Assembly: GCF_014859505.1 (NCBI RefSeq)
Contig: NZ_JACUUD010000008.1
Coordinates: forward strand, 1-55,440
Source: Halomonas sp.
GTDB lineage: Bacteria > Pseudomonadota > Gammaproteobacteria > Pseudomonadales > Halomonadaceae
DNA: 55,440 nucleotides
Reading direction: 5' to 3'
The notes below the pieces were generated by a model, which did not search any database, had not been told where the DNA came from, and worked only from the letters and a program-made list of their open reading frames with translations. Below are positions 30,986 to 39,980 of this stretch, in pieces. The stretch's first letter is position 1; the number at the start of each line of letters is the position of its first letter. Both the position numbers and the translations under genes were made by a program.

Positions 30986-31003
30986 TGTCGCCGACTGGCA
31001 ACA
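30986..31003 (+). promoter_or_regulatory. GlrR operator candidate, one mismatch
   Basis: TGTC-N10-AACA, one base from TGTC-N10-GACA. Its start is 65 bases after that of the exact site, about six helical turns, so both could lie on nearly the same face of the DNA. Confidence 0.55.
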
Positions 31004-31077
31004 GAAAACTGCCCTCCAGAGCCTCCTGGCGGCCCTGTTTGTCCCTCCTGGCCCTTTCATGCCGGCCGCCTGATTTT

Positions 31078-31090
31078 TAACTAATTGATT
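31078..31090 (-). promoter_or_regulatory. IHF binding site candidate
   Basis: On the minus strand AATCAATTAGTTA matches the IHF consensus WATCAANNNNTTR in all positions. It lies between the GlrR sites and the sigma-54 promoter, where IHF bends DNA to bring the activator to the polymerase. The surrounding 30 bases are clearly AT-rich in this GC-rich genome. Confidence 0.7.
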
Positions 31091-31111
31091 TGTAAGCATT
31101 GATGCCTTTTC

Positions 31112-31127
31112 TGGCACGCGGATCGCA
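31112..31127 (+). promoter_or_regulatory. sigma-54 promoter (-24/-12)
   Basis: TGGCACG-N4-TCGCA against the consensus TGGCACG-N4-TTGCA. The -24 GG (31113-31114) and -12 GC (31125-31126) have the required spacing; the only departure is C for T in the -12 element. Predicted transcription start is near 31138. The downstream operon encodes a GAFTGA-type sigma-54 activator. Confidence 0.8.
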
Positions 31128-31310
31128 ATAATCTGGGTGAGCAACGGAGACGGTTCATAACGGCTCGAACCGTCTTCGATCGCCAAGGGTGTCGGGCAAA
31201 CACTGCCCTGTGCGCCCGGCCACCGAAGCGATCAGCGTCTGCTCCTAGCGATGTGTGACTTAGGTTGCGATGAGACGGGTACCGACGCAGTCAGGGACGT
31301 GTACCACAAG

Positions 31311-31337
31311 GGGCAAGGATGCCCTGGCAAGGATGCC
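31311..31337 (+). repeat. twin AGGA-tetraloop hairpins in the RNA
   Basis: The 12-mer GGCAAGGATGCC occurs exactly twice (31312-31323 and 31326-31337). Each copy folds into a short stem (GGGCA/TGCCC and GGCA/TGCC) with loop AGGA. The element CAAGGATG matches the CsrA/RsmA high-affinity core CARGGAUG, and a GGA in a hairpin loop is the preferred presentation. Confidence 0.8.
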
Positions 31338-31580
31338 TCTCCCCCCTCCGGGGGGATCGAATCGCGCAGCATCGCCATCGGTCCGGCCGAGGCGGTGGTG
31401 CCAGGAACGAAGCAGGGCGGTGACCAGGCGATGGTTGACCACCGACATGAGGAGCCAGCCCCTGGCGGCGAATGGATCCCCATGGCTTCGGGGCCCTCGG
31501 GCCCATGGGAAGCGCATCGAGCGTACCGGTCAGGCGGCCTCTCGTCTCGCTTTCCAGCCCCTTCAGTTCCCTGCGTACTT

Positions 31581-31607
31581 GGGCCGGCTCTGCCGGCCCT
31601 TTTTTTT
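31581..31607 (+). terminator. intrinsic terminator of the putative sRNA
   Basis: Perfect 8-bp GC stem (31581-31588/31592-31599), three-base loop and eight uninterrupted Ts (31600-31607). It is the strongest terminator in the window and lies 141 nt upstream of glrK. Confidence 0.92.
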
Positions 31608-31672
31608 CCGCCACGCTGCCGCAGGGTCGGGTGGTCGCCGGAAGCACGGTGCCGCGTCGGCTGGCAGAACTC

Positions 31673-31681
31673 TGGTATCCT
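31673..31681 (+). promoter_or_regulatory. extended -10 promoter candidate for glrK
   Basis: TGGTATCCT is a TGn extended -10 with TATCCT at 31676-31681, 68 nt upstream of glrK and beyond the sRNA terminator. No convincing -35 is present, as is common for extended -10 promoters. Confidence 0.35.
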
Positions 31682-31748
31682 ACAGGTCAAGATGATGGCG
31701 GTTTCTCCTGCTTTTCTGCCACGCACCATCCTGCAAAGAACGCTGGAC

Positions 31749-33239
31749 ATGACCACCCGTGTGACGCGTCGCTGGCGCCCCCGCTCCCTGTTTCAACTCG
31801 TCCTGCTCGCCTTCCTGGTGGTCATGTTGCCGCTTGGCGTGCTGATGTTCCAGGCCGGCCAGGCGCTCTCGGAGCTGTCGCGCCTGGCCGATGTCAGCGC
31901 CCGCCAGGCGGTGGAGGAGACCCGCCGGGCTCGCACCCTCGGCGCCCTGGCGCTGGAGATGGAGCGCAGCGCTCGCCAGTACGCCGTGGTAGAGCAGGAG
32001 AGCCTGCTCGAGATCTACGCCGAGCGCCTCGAGGAGTATCGGGCGACTCTCGCGCAGCAGCGAGAGCTGCTCGGCGAGGAGCGCGATGTGGCAGTGCTGG
32101 AGCGCCAGCTGGAGGCGCTGGAGCAGCTGCCCGACCTGCCCCTGGAGGCATTCACCGAGCAGCTGGGGCTGTTTCCCGCCTTCGCCGAGCGCACCGAGGC
32201 GATCCGGCGTGCCACCAACCGCCACATCGACAGCCGCATCGAGGCCATCCGCGAGCGAGCAGAGACAGTCCAGACGCGGCTATGGCTGCAGACCGCGGCG
32301 CTGGTCTCGTCGAGCCTCGTGCTGATGCTGCTCTTCTCCTGGTTGATCATTCGTCCGGTGCGCCAGCTGGAGCGGCGCATCCTCGGCATCGGCAGCGGTG
32401 CCCCTCGTGATGCGACGCGGCCCGTGCAGGGGCCGGCCGAGCTGGTTCAGCTCGACGAGCGCCTGGACTGGCTCGCCTCCCGGCTGGATGAGCTCGAGGC
32501 CGAGAAGCAGCAGTTCCTGCGCCATATGTCCCACGAACTCAAGACCCCCCTGGCCAGCGTGCGCGAGGGGTCGGCGCTGCTCGCCGACGGCGTGGCCGGT
32601 GAGCTCACCCCGCGCCAGCTCGAGGTCCTCGAGCTGATCGATGCCAGCGGTGCCGAACTGCAACGGATCATCGAGCAACTGCTCGACTACAACCTGCTGC
32701 AGCACAGCCAGCAGGTGGCCCCGGAGGGTCTCGATATCGCCATCGTGGTAAGGGAGGTGCTGGCCAAGCACCGCCTGGCGTTGACCACCAAGGGCATGCG
32801 GGTGACCTGCTTCGATGGCCCGTTGGAGTGGTCGCTGGATCGTATCGCCACCGCGAGGATCCTCGACAACCTGGTGTCCAATGCCATCGCCTACGGCGAG
32901 GATGGCGGCGAACTGGAGATCCGCGCCCAGCGCCGCCGGGACCTGCTGGAGCTGGAGGTGGCCAACAGCGGTGAGCCCATCGCCGAGGAGGACCGCCCGA
33001 GGCTGTTCGAGGCCTTTTACCAGGGCCGCATCCGGCGCAAGGGGCCACTGAAGGGCTCCGGCATCGGCCTCTCGGTGGCCGCCGACTGCGCCCGGCTACA
33101 GAATGGCCGGCTCGAGCTGGTGGAGGATTCCCGGCTGGCGGTCTGCTTCCGGCTGACGCTGCCGCTGCGGGTGCCTGACGCCGAGCTTTCCGATTCCCGG
33201 ATGCCCGCCCTGGAGGCGGGCCACCATGCAAGGAACTGA
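31749..33239 (+). CDS. glrK: sensor histidine kinase GlrK (QseE)
   Basis: 496 aa membrane kinase of the GlrK/GlrR system, which senses envelope conditions. Two membrane helices (about 15-37 and 180-201) flank a helical periplasmic domain rich in Glu/Arg. A HAMP-type linker with a RPVRQLERRILGIG segment follows, then the HisKA box FLRHMSHELKTPLAS with His262. The HATPase domain has NLVSNAIAYG, and its G-boxes include GSGIGLSVAADC. I choose ATG 31749; the open frame before it crosses the terminator of the upstream RNA. Its end is five bases before qseG. Confidence 0.9.
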   Translation: MTTRVTRRWRPRSLFQLVLLAFLVVMLPLGVLMFQAGQALSELSRLADVSARQAVEETRRARTLGALALEMERSARQYAVVEQESLLEIYAERLEEYRATLAQQRELLGEERDVAVLERQLEALEQLPDLPLEAFTEQLGLFPAFAERTEAIRRATNRHIDSRIEAIRERAETVQTRLWLQTAALVSSSLVLMLLFSWLIIRPVRQLERRILGIGSGAPRDATRPVQGPAELVQLDERLDWLASRLDELEAEKQQFLRHMSHELKTPLASVREGSALLADGVAGELTPRQLEVLELIDASGAELQRIIEQLLDYNLLQHSQQVAPEGLDIAIVVREVLAKHRLALTTKGMRVTCFDGPLEWSLDRIATARILDNLVSNAIAYGEDGGELEIRAQRRRDLLELEVANSGEPIAEEDRPRLFEAFYQGRIRRKGPLKGSGIGLSVAADCARLQNGRLELVEDSRLAVCFRLTLPLRVPDAELSDSRMPALEAGHHARN

Positions 33240-33243
33240 CGCC

Positions 33244-33813
33244 ATGCGATATCGCCCCCTGCTGGCCTGCGCGACCGTCCTTTGGCTGGCTGGCTGTGAG
33301 CTGCTGCCGGAGTCACCCTTCGACCAGCCCACCGGCCGAACGACCAGCGGGGTGGCCGCGGTCGGCAACTGCCAGGCCGAGGTTCCCAGCTTCGCCGACG
33401 AGGCGTGCCTGCTCTACGACTGGGTGGCCTTCGGCCTGACCTCCCAGCGAGGCGATCGCGCCTGGCGCGACCCCATGCTTACCCGGCTCCAGGGCAACGC
33501 CGTCGAGCGCCGCCTGGCGCGGGCCGTGGCCCTGGCCTGGGGCAGCGAGCGCCAGTGGGACCAGGCGGCGGAGCTCTTCAAGGCCGACCTGGCAGCGGCG
33601 CCAGCCGAGCTGCAGCCGCTACTGCGCTACTGGCTGAACGAGTTGGAGGGGCGCCGTGCCATGGCTGGTCGTCTGGAGAGTGCCCAGGGGGAGCTGGCCG
33701 GCACCGAGCAACGCCGCGCGGCGCTGGAAGAGGAGAACGCCGCCCTGGCCGAGAAGCTCGAGGCGCTCACCGCCATCGAGCAGAGCATCAACCTGCGACA
33801 GCAGACCGACTGA
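33244..33813 (+). CDS. qseG: outer-membrane lipoprotein QseG
   Basis: 189 aa. A lipoprotein signal peptide ends in the lipobox LAGC (lipid-modified Cys about residue 18). The mature part has Trp/Ala-rich helices and a C-terminal coiled coil (about 140-185, LEEENAALAEKLEAL). In E. coli QseG interacts with the periplasmic part of GlrK/QseE and is needed for its activity. ATG 33244 gives the lipoprotein signal and has GGAA upstream; ATG 33226, inside glrK, would add six residues. Middle gene of glrK-qseG-glrR. Confidence 0.85.
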   Translation: MRYRPLLACATVLWLAGCELLPESPFDQPTGRTTSGVAAVGNCQAEVPSFADEACLLYDWVAFGLTSQRGDRAWRDPMLTRLQGNAVERRLARAVALAWGSERQWDQAAELFKADLAAAPAELQPLLRYWLNELEGRRAMAGRLESAQGELAGTEQRRAALEEENAALAEKLEALTAIEQSINLRQQTD

Positions 33814-33826
33814 CAGGAGAACGACC

Positions 33827-35254
33827 GTGAAGCACGCGACCTCCCTGCACCTGCAGGCCCATGCCCAGGGCGTCCGGACGCCGGGCAGTGCGGCGTCGGG
33901 CCCGCGCGGCGCGACCGGCCCGCATATCCTGCTGGTGGATGACGATGTGAGCCTGCTCAAGCTGCTGGGCATGCGGCTCGAGAGCCGCGGCTTTCGGGTC
34001 ACCACCGCCGAGAGTGGCCGCGAGGCGCTGAAGGCCCTGGAACTCGATCGCCCGGAACTGGTGCTGACCGACCTGCGCATGGACGAGATGGACGGCCTGG
34101 CCCTGTTCCAGGAGGTGCAGCGCCAGGCGCCGGGGCTGCCGGTGATCCTGCTCACCGCCCACGGCTCGATTCCCGATGCGGTCAGCGCCACCCGCCAGGG
34201 GGTGTTCAGCTTTCTCACCAAGCCGGTGGACCGCGACGAGCTGTTCGCCGCCATCGATGAGGCGCTGGCCCAGGCTCCGGGGCCGGCCCTCGAAGGCGAT
34301 GACACCTGGCGTGCCGAGATCATCACCCGCAGCCCGATGATGGAGCGGATTCTCGAGCAGGCGCGCATGGTGGCCAGCTCCGACGTCAGCGTGCTGGTCA
34401 CCGGCGCGTCCGGCTCCGGCAAGGAACTGCTGGCCAATGCCATTCACCGGGTGAGTCGCCGCGCCGACAAGCCCTTCGTGGCGATCAACTGCGGTGCGCT
34501 GCCGGAGCAGCTGCTGGAGAGCGAGCTGTTCGGGCACGCCAAGGGCGCCTTCACCGGCGCGGTGAGCGAGCACAAGGGCCTGTTTCAGGCCGCCGATGGT
34601 GGCACCCTGTTCCTCGACGAGATCGGCGACATGCCGCTGCCGCTGCAGGTGAAGCTGCTGCGCGCCCTGCAGGAGCGCCAGATCCGACCGCTGGGCTCCA
34701 CCCAGTCGACCCCCATCGATGTGCGCATCATCTCGGCCACCCACCGCGACCTTGACCGCGCCATGCGCGAGGGAGAGTTTCGCGAGGACCTTTACTACCG
34801 CCTCAACGTGGTCAATCTGCGCCTGCCGGCCCTCAAGGAGCGTGCCGAGGACGTCCCGCTGCTGGCCAAGCACCTGGTGGCCAAGGCGGCGGAGCGTCAC
34901 AAGCCCTTCGTGAAGGGCTTCTCGCCGGAGGCACTCAACCTGCTGGCCGCCAGCGCCTGGCCCGGCAACGTGCGCCAGCTGGTCAATGTGGTGGAGCAGT
35001 GCGTGGCGCTGACCAGCACGGCGATGATTCCCGAGGCGCTGGTGTCCCAGGCCCTGATCGCCGAGGACAGCGCCCTGCCCACCTTCAATGACGCCCGGGC
35101 CGCCTTCGAGCGCAGCTACCTGATCAAGGTGCTCAAGATCACCGAGGGCAACGTCACCCAGGCGGCGCGCATTGCCGGGCGCAACCGTACCGACTTCTAC
35201 AAGCTGCTGGGTCGCCACGACCTGGAGCCCGGCGCCTTCAAGCCTGGCGCCTGA
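33827..35254 (+). CDS. glrR: sigma-54-dependent response regulator GlrR (QseF)
   Basis: 475 aa. After about 30 extra N-terminal residues comes a receiver domain with acidic pocket D38-D40, phosphoacceptor Asp82 in LTDLRMD and Lys132. The AAA+ domain has Walker A GASGSGKE (193-200), the sigma-54 contact loop GAFTGA (240-245), and GGTLFLDEIGDMPLPLQ. A Fis-type helix-turn-helix ends the protein (GNVTQAARIAGRNRTDFYKLL). It should activate the sigma-54 promoter at 31112 through the TGTC-N10-GACA sites. The start is GTG 33827 with GGAG upstream. Confidence 0.94.
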   Translation: MKHATSLHLQAHAQGVRTPGSAASGPRGATGPHILLVDDDVSLLKLLGMRLESRGFRVTTAESGREALKALELDRPELVLTDLRMDEMDGLALFQEVQRQAPGLPVILLTAHGSIPDAVSATRQGVFSFLTKPVDRDELFAAIDEALAQAPGPALEGDDTWRAEIITRSPMMERILEQARMVASSDVSVLVTGASGSGKELLANAIHRVSRRADKPFVAINCGALPEQLLESELFGHAKGAFTGAVSEHKGLFQAADGGTLFLDEIGDMPLPLQVKLLRALQERQIRPLGSTQSTPIDVRIISATHRDLDRAMREGEFREDLYYRLNVVNLRLPALKERAEDVPLLAKHLVAKAAERHKPFVKGFSPEALNLLAASAWPGNVRQLVNVVEQCVALTSTAMIPEALVSQALIAEDSALPTFNDARAAFERSYLIKVLKITEGNVTQAARIAGRNRTDFYKLLGRHDLEPGAFKPGA

Positions 35255-35267
35255 CCCACGCAACGAC

Positions 35268-35295
35268 GACGCCCCCTGCCGAAGCAGGGGGCGTC
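35268..35295. terminator. bidirectional terminator between glrR and peroxiredoxin
   Basis: Perfect 12-bp stem (35268-35279/35284-35295) with CGAA loop between two convergent genes. No T-tract on the plus side. Confidence 0.7.
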
Positions 35296-35323
35296 AGGTG
35301 GATCGCCTGGACCGTCGGCGCCC

Positions 35324-35977
35324 TTACTCGGGCAGCTTGGCGCGGCGCAGGTAGGGGAAGAGGGTCTCGAACTCACCGAACTTGGCCTTGGCGTCTGCAT
35401 CGGACACCGTCGTCGGGATGATCACGTCCTCGCCCAGGGTCCAGTCTGCCGGAGTGGCCACTCCCTTGCCGTTGGCGGTCTGCAGGGCATCCAGGGCGCG
35501 CAGCACCTCGCCGAAGTTGCGGCCGACGTTCATCGGGTAGGTCATGGAGAGCTTGAGCTGCTTGTCCGGGCCGATGATGAACACCGTGCGCACGGTGGCG
35601 CTGTCGGCCGGGGTGCGGCCGTCCGGCAGGTAGGCTTCGGCGGGCAGCATGTCGAACAGCTTGGCGACCTTCAGGTCCTCGTCGGCGATGATCGGGAACT
35701 CGACATCGCTGCCGGCGTAGGTCTCGATGTCGCTGATCCACCCCTTGTGCTCCTCCACGCCGTCCACCGAGACGCCGATCACCTTGGTGCCGCGCTTCTT
35801 CCACTCCGCGCCAAGCCTGGCCACGGCGCCGAACTCGGTGGTGCAGACCGGCGTGAAGTCCTTGGGGTGGGAGAACAGGATGGCCCAGCTGTCGCCGATC
35901 CACTCGTGGAAGCGGATCGGGCCCTGGCTGGTATCGGCCTCGAAATCCGGGACAACATCATTGATACGCAGTGACAT
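35324..35977 (-). CDS. peroxiredoxin, 1-Cys Prx6 type
   Basis: 217 aa thiol peroxidase that reduces H2O2 and organic hydroperoxides in the cytoplasm. The peroxidatic Cys45 lies in FTPVCTTEFG, with HPKDF upstream. The long C-terminal domain, with TYPMNVGRNFGEVLRALDALQ and TPADWTLGEDVIIP, is the Prx6 subgroup hallmark. No resolving Cys is found. ATG 35977 is preceded by GCAAGGAG. Transcribed alone, convergent with glrR. Confidence 0.93.
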   Translation of the reverse strand: MSLRINDVVPDFEADTSQGPIRFHEWIGDSWAILFSHPKDFTPVCTTEFGAVARLGAEWKKRGTKVIGVSVDGVEEHKGWISDIETYAGSDVEFPIIADEDLKVAKLFDMLPAEAYLPDGRTPADSATVRTVFIIGPDKQLKLSMTYPMNVGRNFGEVLRALDALQTANGKGVATPADWTLGEDVIIPTTVSDADAKAKFGEFETLFPYLRRAKLPE

Positions 35978-36102
35978 GGTGTGACTCCTTGCAGGGCGGG
36001 ACCGGTCTCCGGGAGCCCTGGCGAGGTGCCAGGATCCAGGGGCAGGTCGAATGTTTCGATGTCAGTCTAAGCCTATCCGGGTCTGCCGGTGCCTTGAACC
36101 CC

Positions 36103-37476
36103 TCACCTCGAGGAGATTTCCTCCTGTGGCGTGATGTCGCAGGCGTCGGCGCGGACCACCCTGAGGTCGAGGATCCCCTCGCCGAGCCGTGCGCTGAGCG
36201 TCTGGCCCGGCGCGGTGTCCGTCGCCCGCCTCACCACCTGCCCCCGGGCGTCTTGCAGGATGGCGTAGCCGCGTCCCAGCACGGCCAGGGGGCTGACCGC
36301 CTGCAGTTCTCGCACCACCGCCGCCAGCTGCTGTCGGTGGCTCGCCAGCTGTCGGGGCATGGCGGCGTGCAGTCGCGCCTGGGCCCGCGCGAGGCGCTCG
36401 CTGGCCTCCGTCAGGCGCCGTGCCGGCCCGTGCGCGGCCAGGCGGGTCGCCAGTTGCTGCTGGTGGCGACGCTCGGTCTCGAGCCGCGCGGCCATGGCGC
36501 GATCCAGTCGCCCCTGGAGCAGGCCCAGGGCCTCGCGGCGGCGCACCAGCACCTCGCCGGGGTGGCGCAGTCGGGCGCGCAGGTGGTCGAGCCGCTGGGC
36601 CTCGCGCTCCAGGCGCCCCTCGGCGGTGCGGGCCAGGCGCGTCTCCAGCGCTGCCAGGCGGCGGGCCAGCTCGCGCTGGTCCGGCACCAGCTGCTCGGCG
36701 GCGGCCGAGGGGGTCGGTGCACGGGCGTCGGCGGCGAAATCGGCCAGGGTCACGTCCACCTCGTGGCCCACCGCCGACATCACCGGCAGGCGCGAGTGGA
36801 AGATCGCCCGGGCCAGGTGCTCGTCGTTGAAGGCCCACAGGTCCTCCAGGCTGCCGCCGCCTCGGGTGATCAGAATGGCGTCCCGGGCCGGGTCCAGCGC
36901 CGCCTGTCGATTGAGCAGACCCAGCGCCGCGATCAGCGCTGGTGCCGCCTCGCGCCCCTGCACCGGCACCGGAATCACGGTGATCTGGACCAGCGGCCAG
37001 CGCGCCGCCAGCACTGCCAGCACATCTCGGATCGCCGCGCCGGTGGGGGAGGTGAGCACCAGCAGGTGGCGGGGCGGGCAGGGCAGCGGTCTGGCGTTGG
37101 CGAACACCCCTTCGGCGGCGAGCTTCGCCTTGAGCCGTTCGAAGGCGGCCAGCAGTTCGCCGACCCCGGCGGCCTGCACGGCCTCGGCGATCAGCTGATA
37201 GTCCCCGCGAGGCTCGAAGATCGACAGCCGCCCACGCACCCGCACCCGGTCGCCGTCGCGCATGGGGGCGGCCACGAAGCGCGCACGGGTGCGAAATAGC
37301 GCGCAGCGCAGCTGGGCCTGGTCGTCCTTGAGAGTGAAGTAGAGATGGCCGGAGCTCGGCCGCGACACGCCGGAGAGTTCGCCCTCCACCCACAGTTCGT
37401 CGAAATCCCGCTCCAGGGTCTGGCGGACGCGGCGGTTGACCTCGCTGACGGAGAGGGTATGGGGGGCGGCGGTCAT
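36103..37476 (-). CDS. xseA: exodeoxyribonuclease VII large subunit
   Basis: 457 aa. ExoVII with XseB degrades single-stranded DNA in both directions. The N-terminal OB fold (about 1-105) has LWVEGELSGVSRPSSGHLYFTLKD. The catalytic region has LTSPTGAAIRDVL, ITRGGGSLEDLWAFNDE and VGHEVDVTLADFAADARAPTPSAAAE. A long Arg/Leu-rich coiled coil (about 285-400) and GYAILQD complete the family pattern. No xseB is in the window. Confidence 0.95.
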   Translation of the reverse strand: MTAAPHTLSVSEVNRRVRQTLERDFDELWVEGELSGVSRPSSGHLYFTLKDDQAQLRCALFRTRARFVAAPMRDGDRVRVRGRLSIFEPRGDYQLIAEAVQAAGVGELLAAFERLKAKLAAEGVFANARPLPCPPRHLLVLTSPTGAAIRDVLAVLAARWPLVQITVIPVPVQGREAAPALIAALGLLNRQAALDPARDAILITRGGGSLEDLWAFNDEHLARAIFHSRLPVMSAVGHEVDVTLADFAADARAPTPSAAAEQLVPDQRELARRLAALETRLARTAEGRLEREAQRLDHLRARLRHPGEVLVRRREALGLLQGRLDRAMAARLETERRHQQQLATRLAAHGPARRLTEASERLARAQARLHAAMPRQLASHRQQLAAVVRELQAVSPLAVLGRGYAILQDARGQVVRRATDTAPGQTLSARLGEGILDLRVVRADACDITPQEEISSR

Positions 37477-37636
37477 GGATTCGGCTCCTGGGGCTGACGG
37501 CCCAAGCCTACCATGGCGCCGACGGCCCCATGGACGCCTGGCGTCGGGGCCCCCTCATGCCGCCCCCCTGACACAGCGCCGCCGGGCACGGGGCCCGGCG
37601 GCGCATCGTCCAGTCGTTGGTGGTGGCAGGGCCGAG

Positions 37637-38191
37637 TCAGTCGGCGCCCACCGCATCACGGGCGGCTTCCCAGGCGCGCTGAGCATTCTCGCGGGTGGTC
37701 TCCCAGGCGCGCTCGGCCCCTTCCTGGGTGGTCTCCCAGGCGCTCTCGGCGCCCTCCTGGGTCTGCAGCCAGGCCTCGCGGGAGCGCTCGCGGGCCCGCT
37801 CCCACCAGTCATCGCTGTAGACGGGGTAGCCCTCGAGCGCTTCGGCGCTGGCCTCCAGCATCACGCGGTGCTCGGTCTCGCCGTCGTCATCAAAGTGGGT
37901 GAGAAGGGTGAACTGGCCCGACTCGACGATGAAGTCGCGCCCGCCGAGGCCCAGCACGCTGCCGCTCTCGATCACCAGGGCGGTCACCTGCATCGCCTCG
38001 TCGAAGAGAATGTCCTCGACCTCGCCGACGCGCTCGTCGGGGTCGCTGGTCAGGTAGACATCGGCGTCGAGGATGTCCTCGGCGGAGTAGAGGCCCTGGG
38101 GTTCGTAGGCCGGCTGGGCCTGGGCGCCCAGGGTGAGGCCGCCGGCCAGGGCGGCGACGGCGAGGGTCAGGGTGGACTTCTTCATGCTCAT
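37637..38191 (-). CDS. exported PRC-barrel protein with 11-residue C-terminal repeats
   Basis: 184 aa. A Sec signal peptide (MSMKKSTLTLAVAALAGG..., cleavage after AQA) is followed by a PRC-barrel-like domain (about 30-110), including EDILDADVYLTSDPDERVGEVEDILFDE. The C terminus (138-181) is four tandem 11-residue units of the form (E/Q)xAWExTxEGA, an amphipathic helix like those of LEA and apolipoprotein-type repeats. Role unknown; an envelope or stress role would fit but is inference. AAGGAG upstream of ATG 38191 selects this start over one 16 codons earlier. Confidence 0.75.
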   Translation of the reverse strand: MSMKKSTLTLAVAALAGGLTLGAQAQPAYEPQGLYSAEDILDADVYLTSDPDERVGEVEDILFDEAMQVTALVIESGSVLGLGGRDFIVESGQFTLLTHFDDDGETEHRVMLEASAEALEGYPVYSDDWWERARERSREAWLQTQEGAESAWETTQEGAERAWETTRENAQRAWEAARDAVGAD

Positions 38192-38290
38192 GGTTCGCTC
38201 CTTGATCGTGCCATTTCCCTTGATCGGTTCCCTATTCATGGCGTCACGCCCCCGCAGGGGCTCACCTCCACCCTAGCGCAGCCGGCGTAA

Positions 38291-39898
<1,608 letters not shown>

Positions 39899-39917
39899 TC
39901 CCGCACACTGATCTGAC

Positions 39918-39946
39918 GCGGCGGGGGCAACCCCGCCGCTCGCTTT
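39918..39946 (+). terminator. guaB-guaA intergenic hairpin
   Basis: Nine-bp GC stem (39918-39926/39931-39939) capped by GCAA and followed by TCGCTTTT. It lies between guaB and guaA and could reduce guaA transcription relative to guaB or stabilise the 3' end. Confidence 0.6.
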
Positions 39947-39980
39947 TGGATCCGGCTTGCCGCCATACCGAGATGCTTTC

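Larger units (their letters stand above)
31138..31607 (+). ncRNA. putative sigma-54-dependent small RNA, positional analogue of GlmY
   Basis: The 900-base interval between argA and glrK has a complete sigma-54 control region and, about 470 nt downstream, an excellent intrinsic terminator. No credible coding sequence lies between: the one long open frame has no ribosome binding site and runs through the terminator. Predicted hairpins include 31148-31156/31167-31175, 31194-31198/31204-31208, twin AGGA hairpins 31311-31337, a C6/G6 hairpin 31341-31355, and 31479-31485/31503-31509. In Enterobacteriaceae the GlrR-controlled sRNA glmY lies just upstream of glrK-qseG-glrR, so position and promoter agree. 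GlmY is about 180 nt and I see no sequence identity to it, so a different RNA with a related control circuit is equally possible. RNA boundaries are predictions. Confidence 0.65.

Noticed and set aside
31091..31096. TGTAAG as a GacA/UvrY box for a Csr-type sRNA
   Set aside because: Only one half-site; the partner CTTACA at six bases is missing. The sigma-54 elements explain the promoter better.
31251..31748. Coding extension of glrK through the sRNA interval
   Set aside because: The frame is open by chance: no ribosome site, no family similarity, and it crosses the T8 terminator at 31581-31607.
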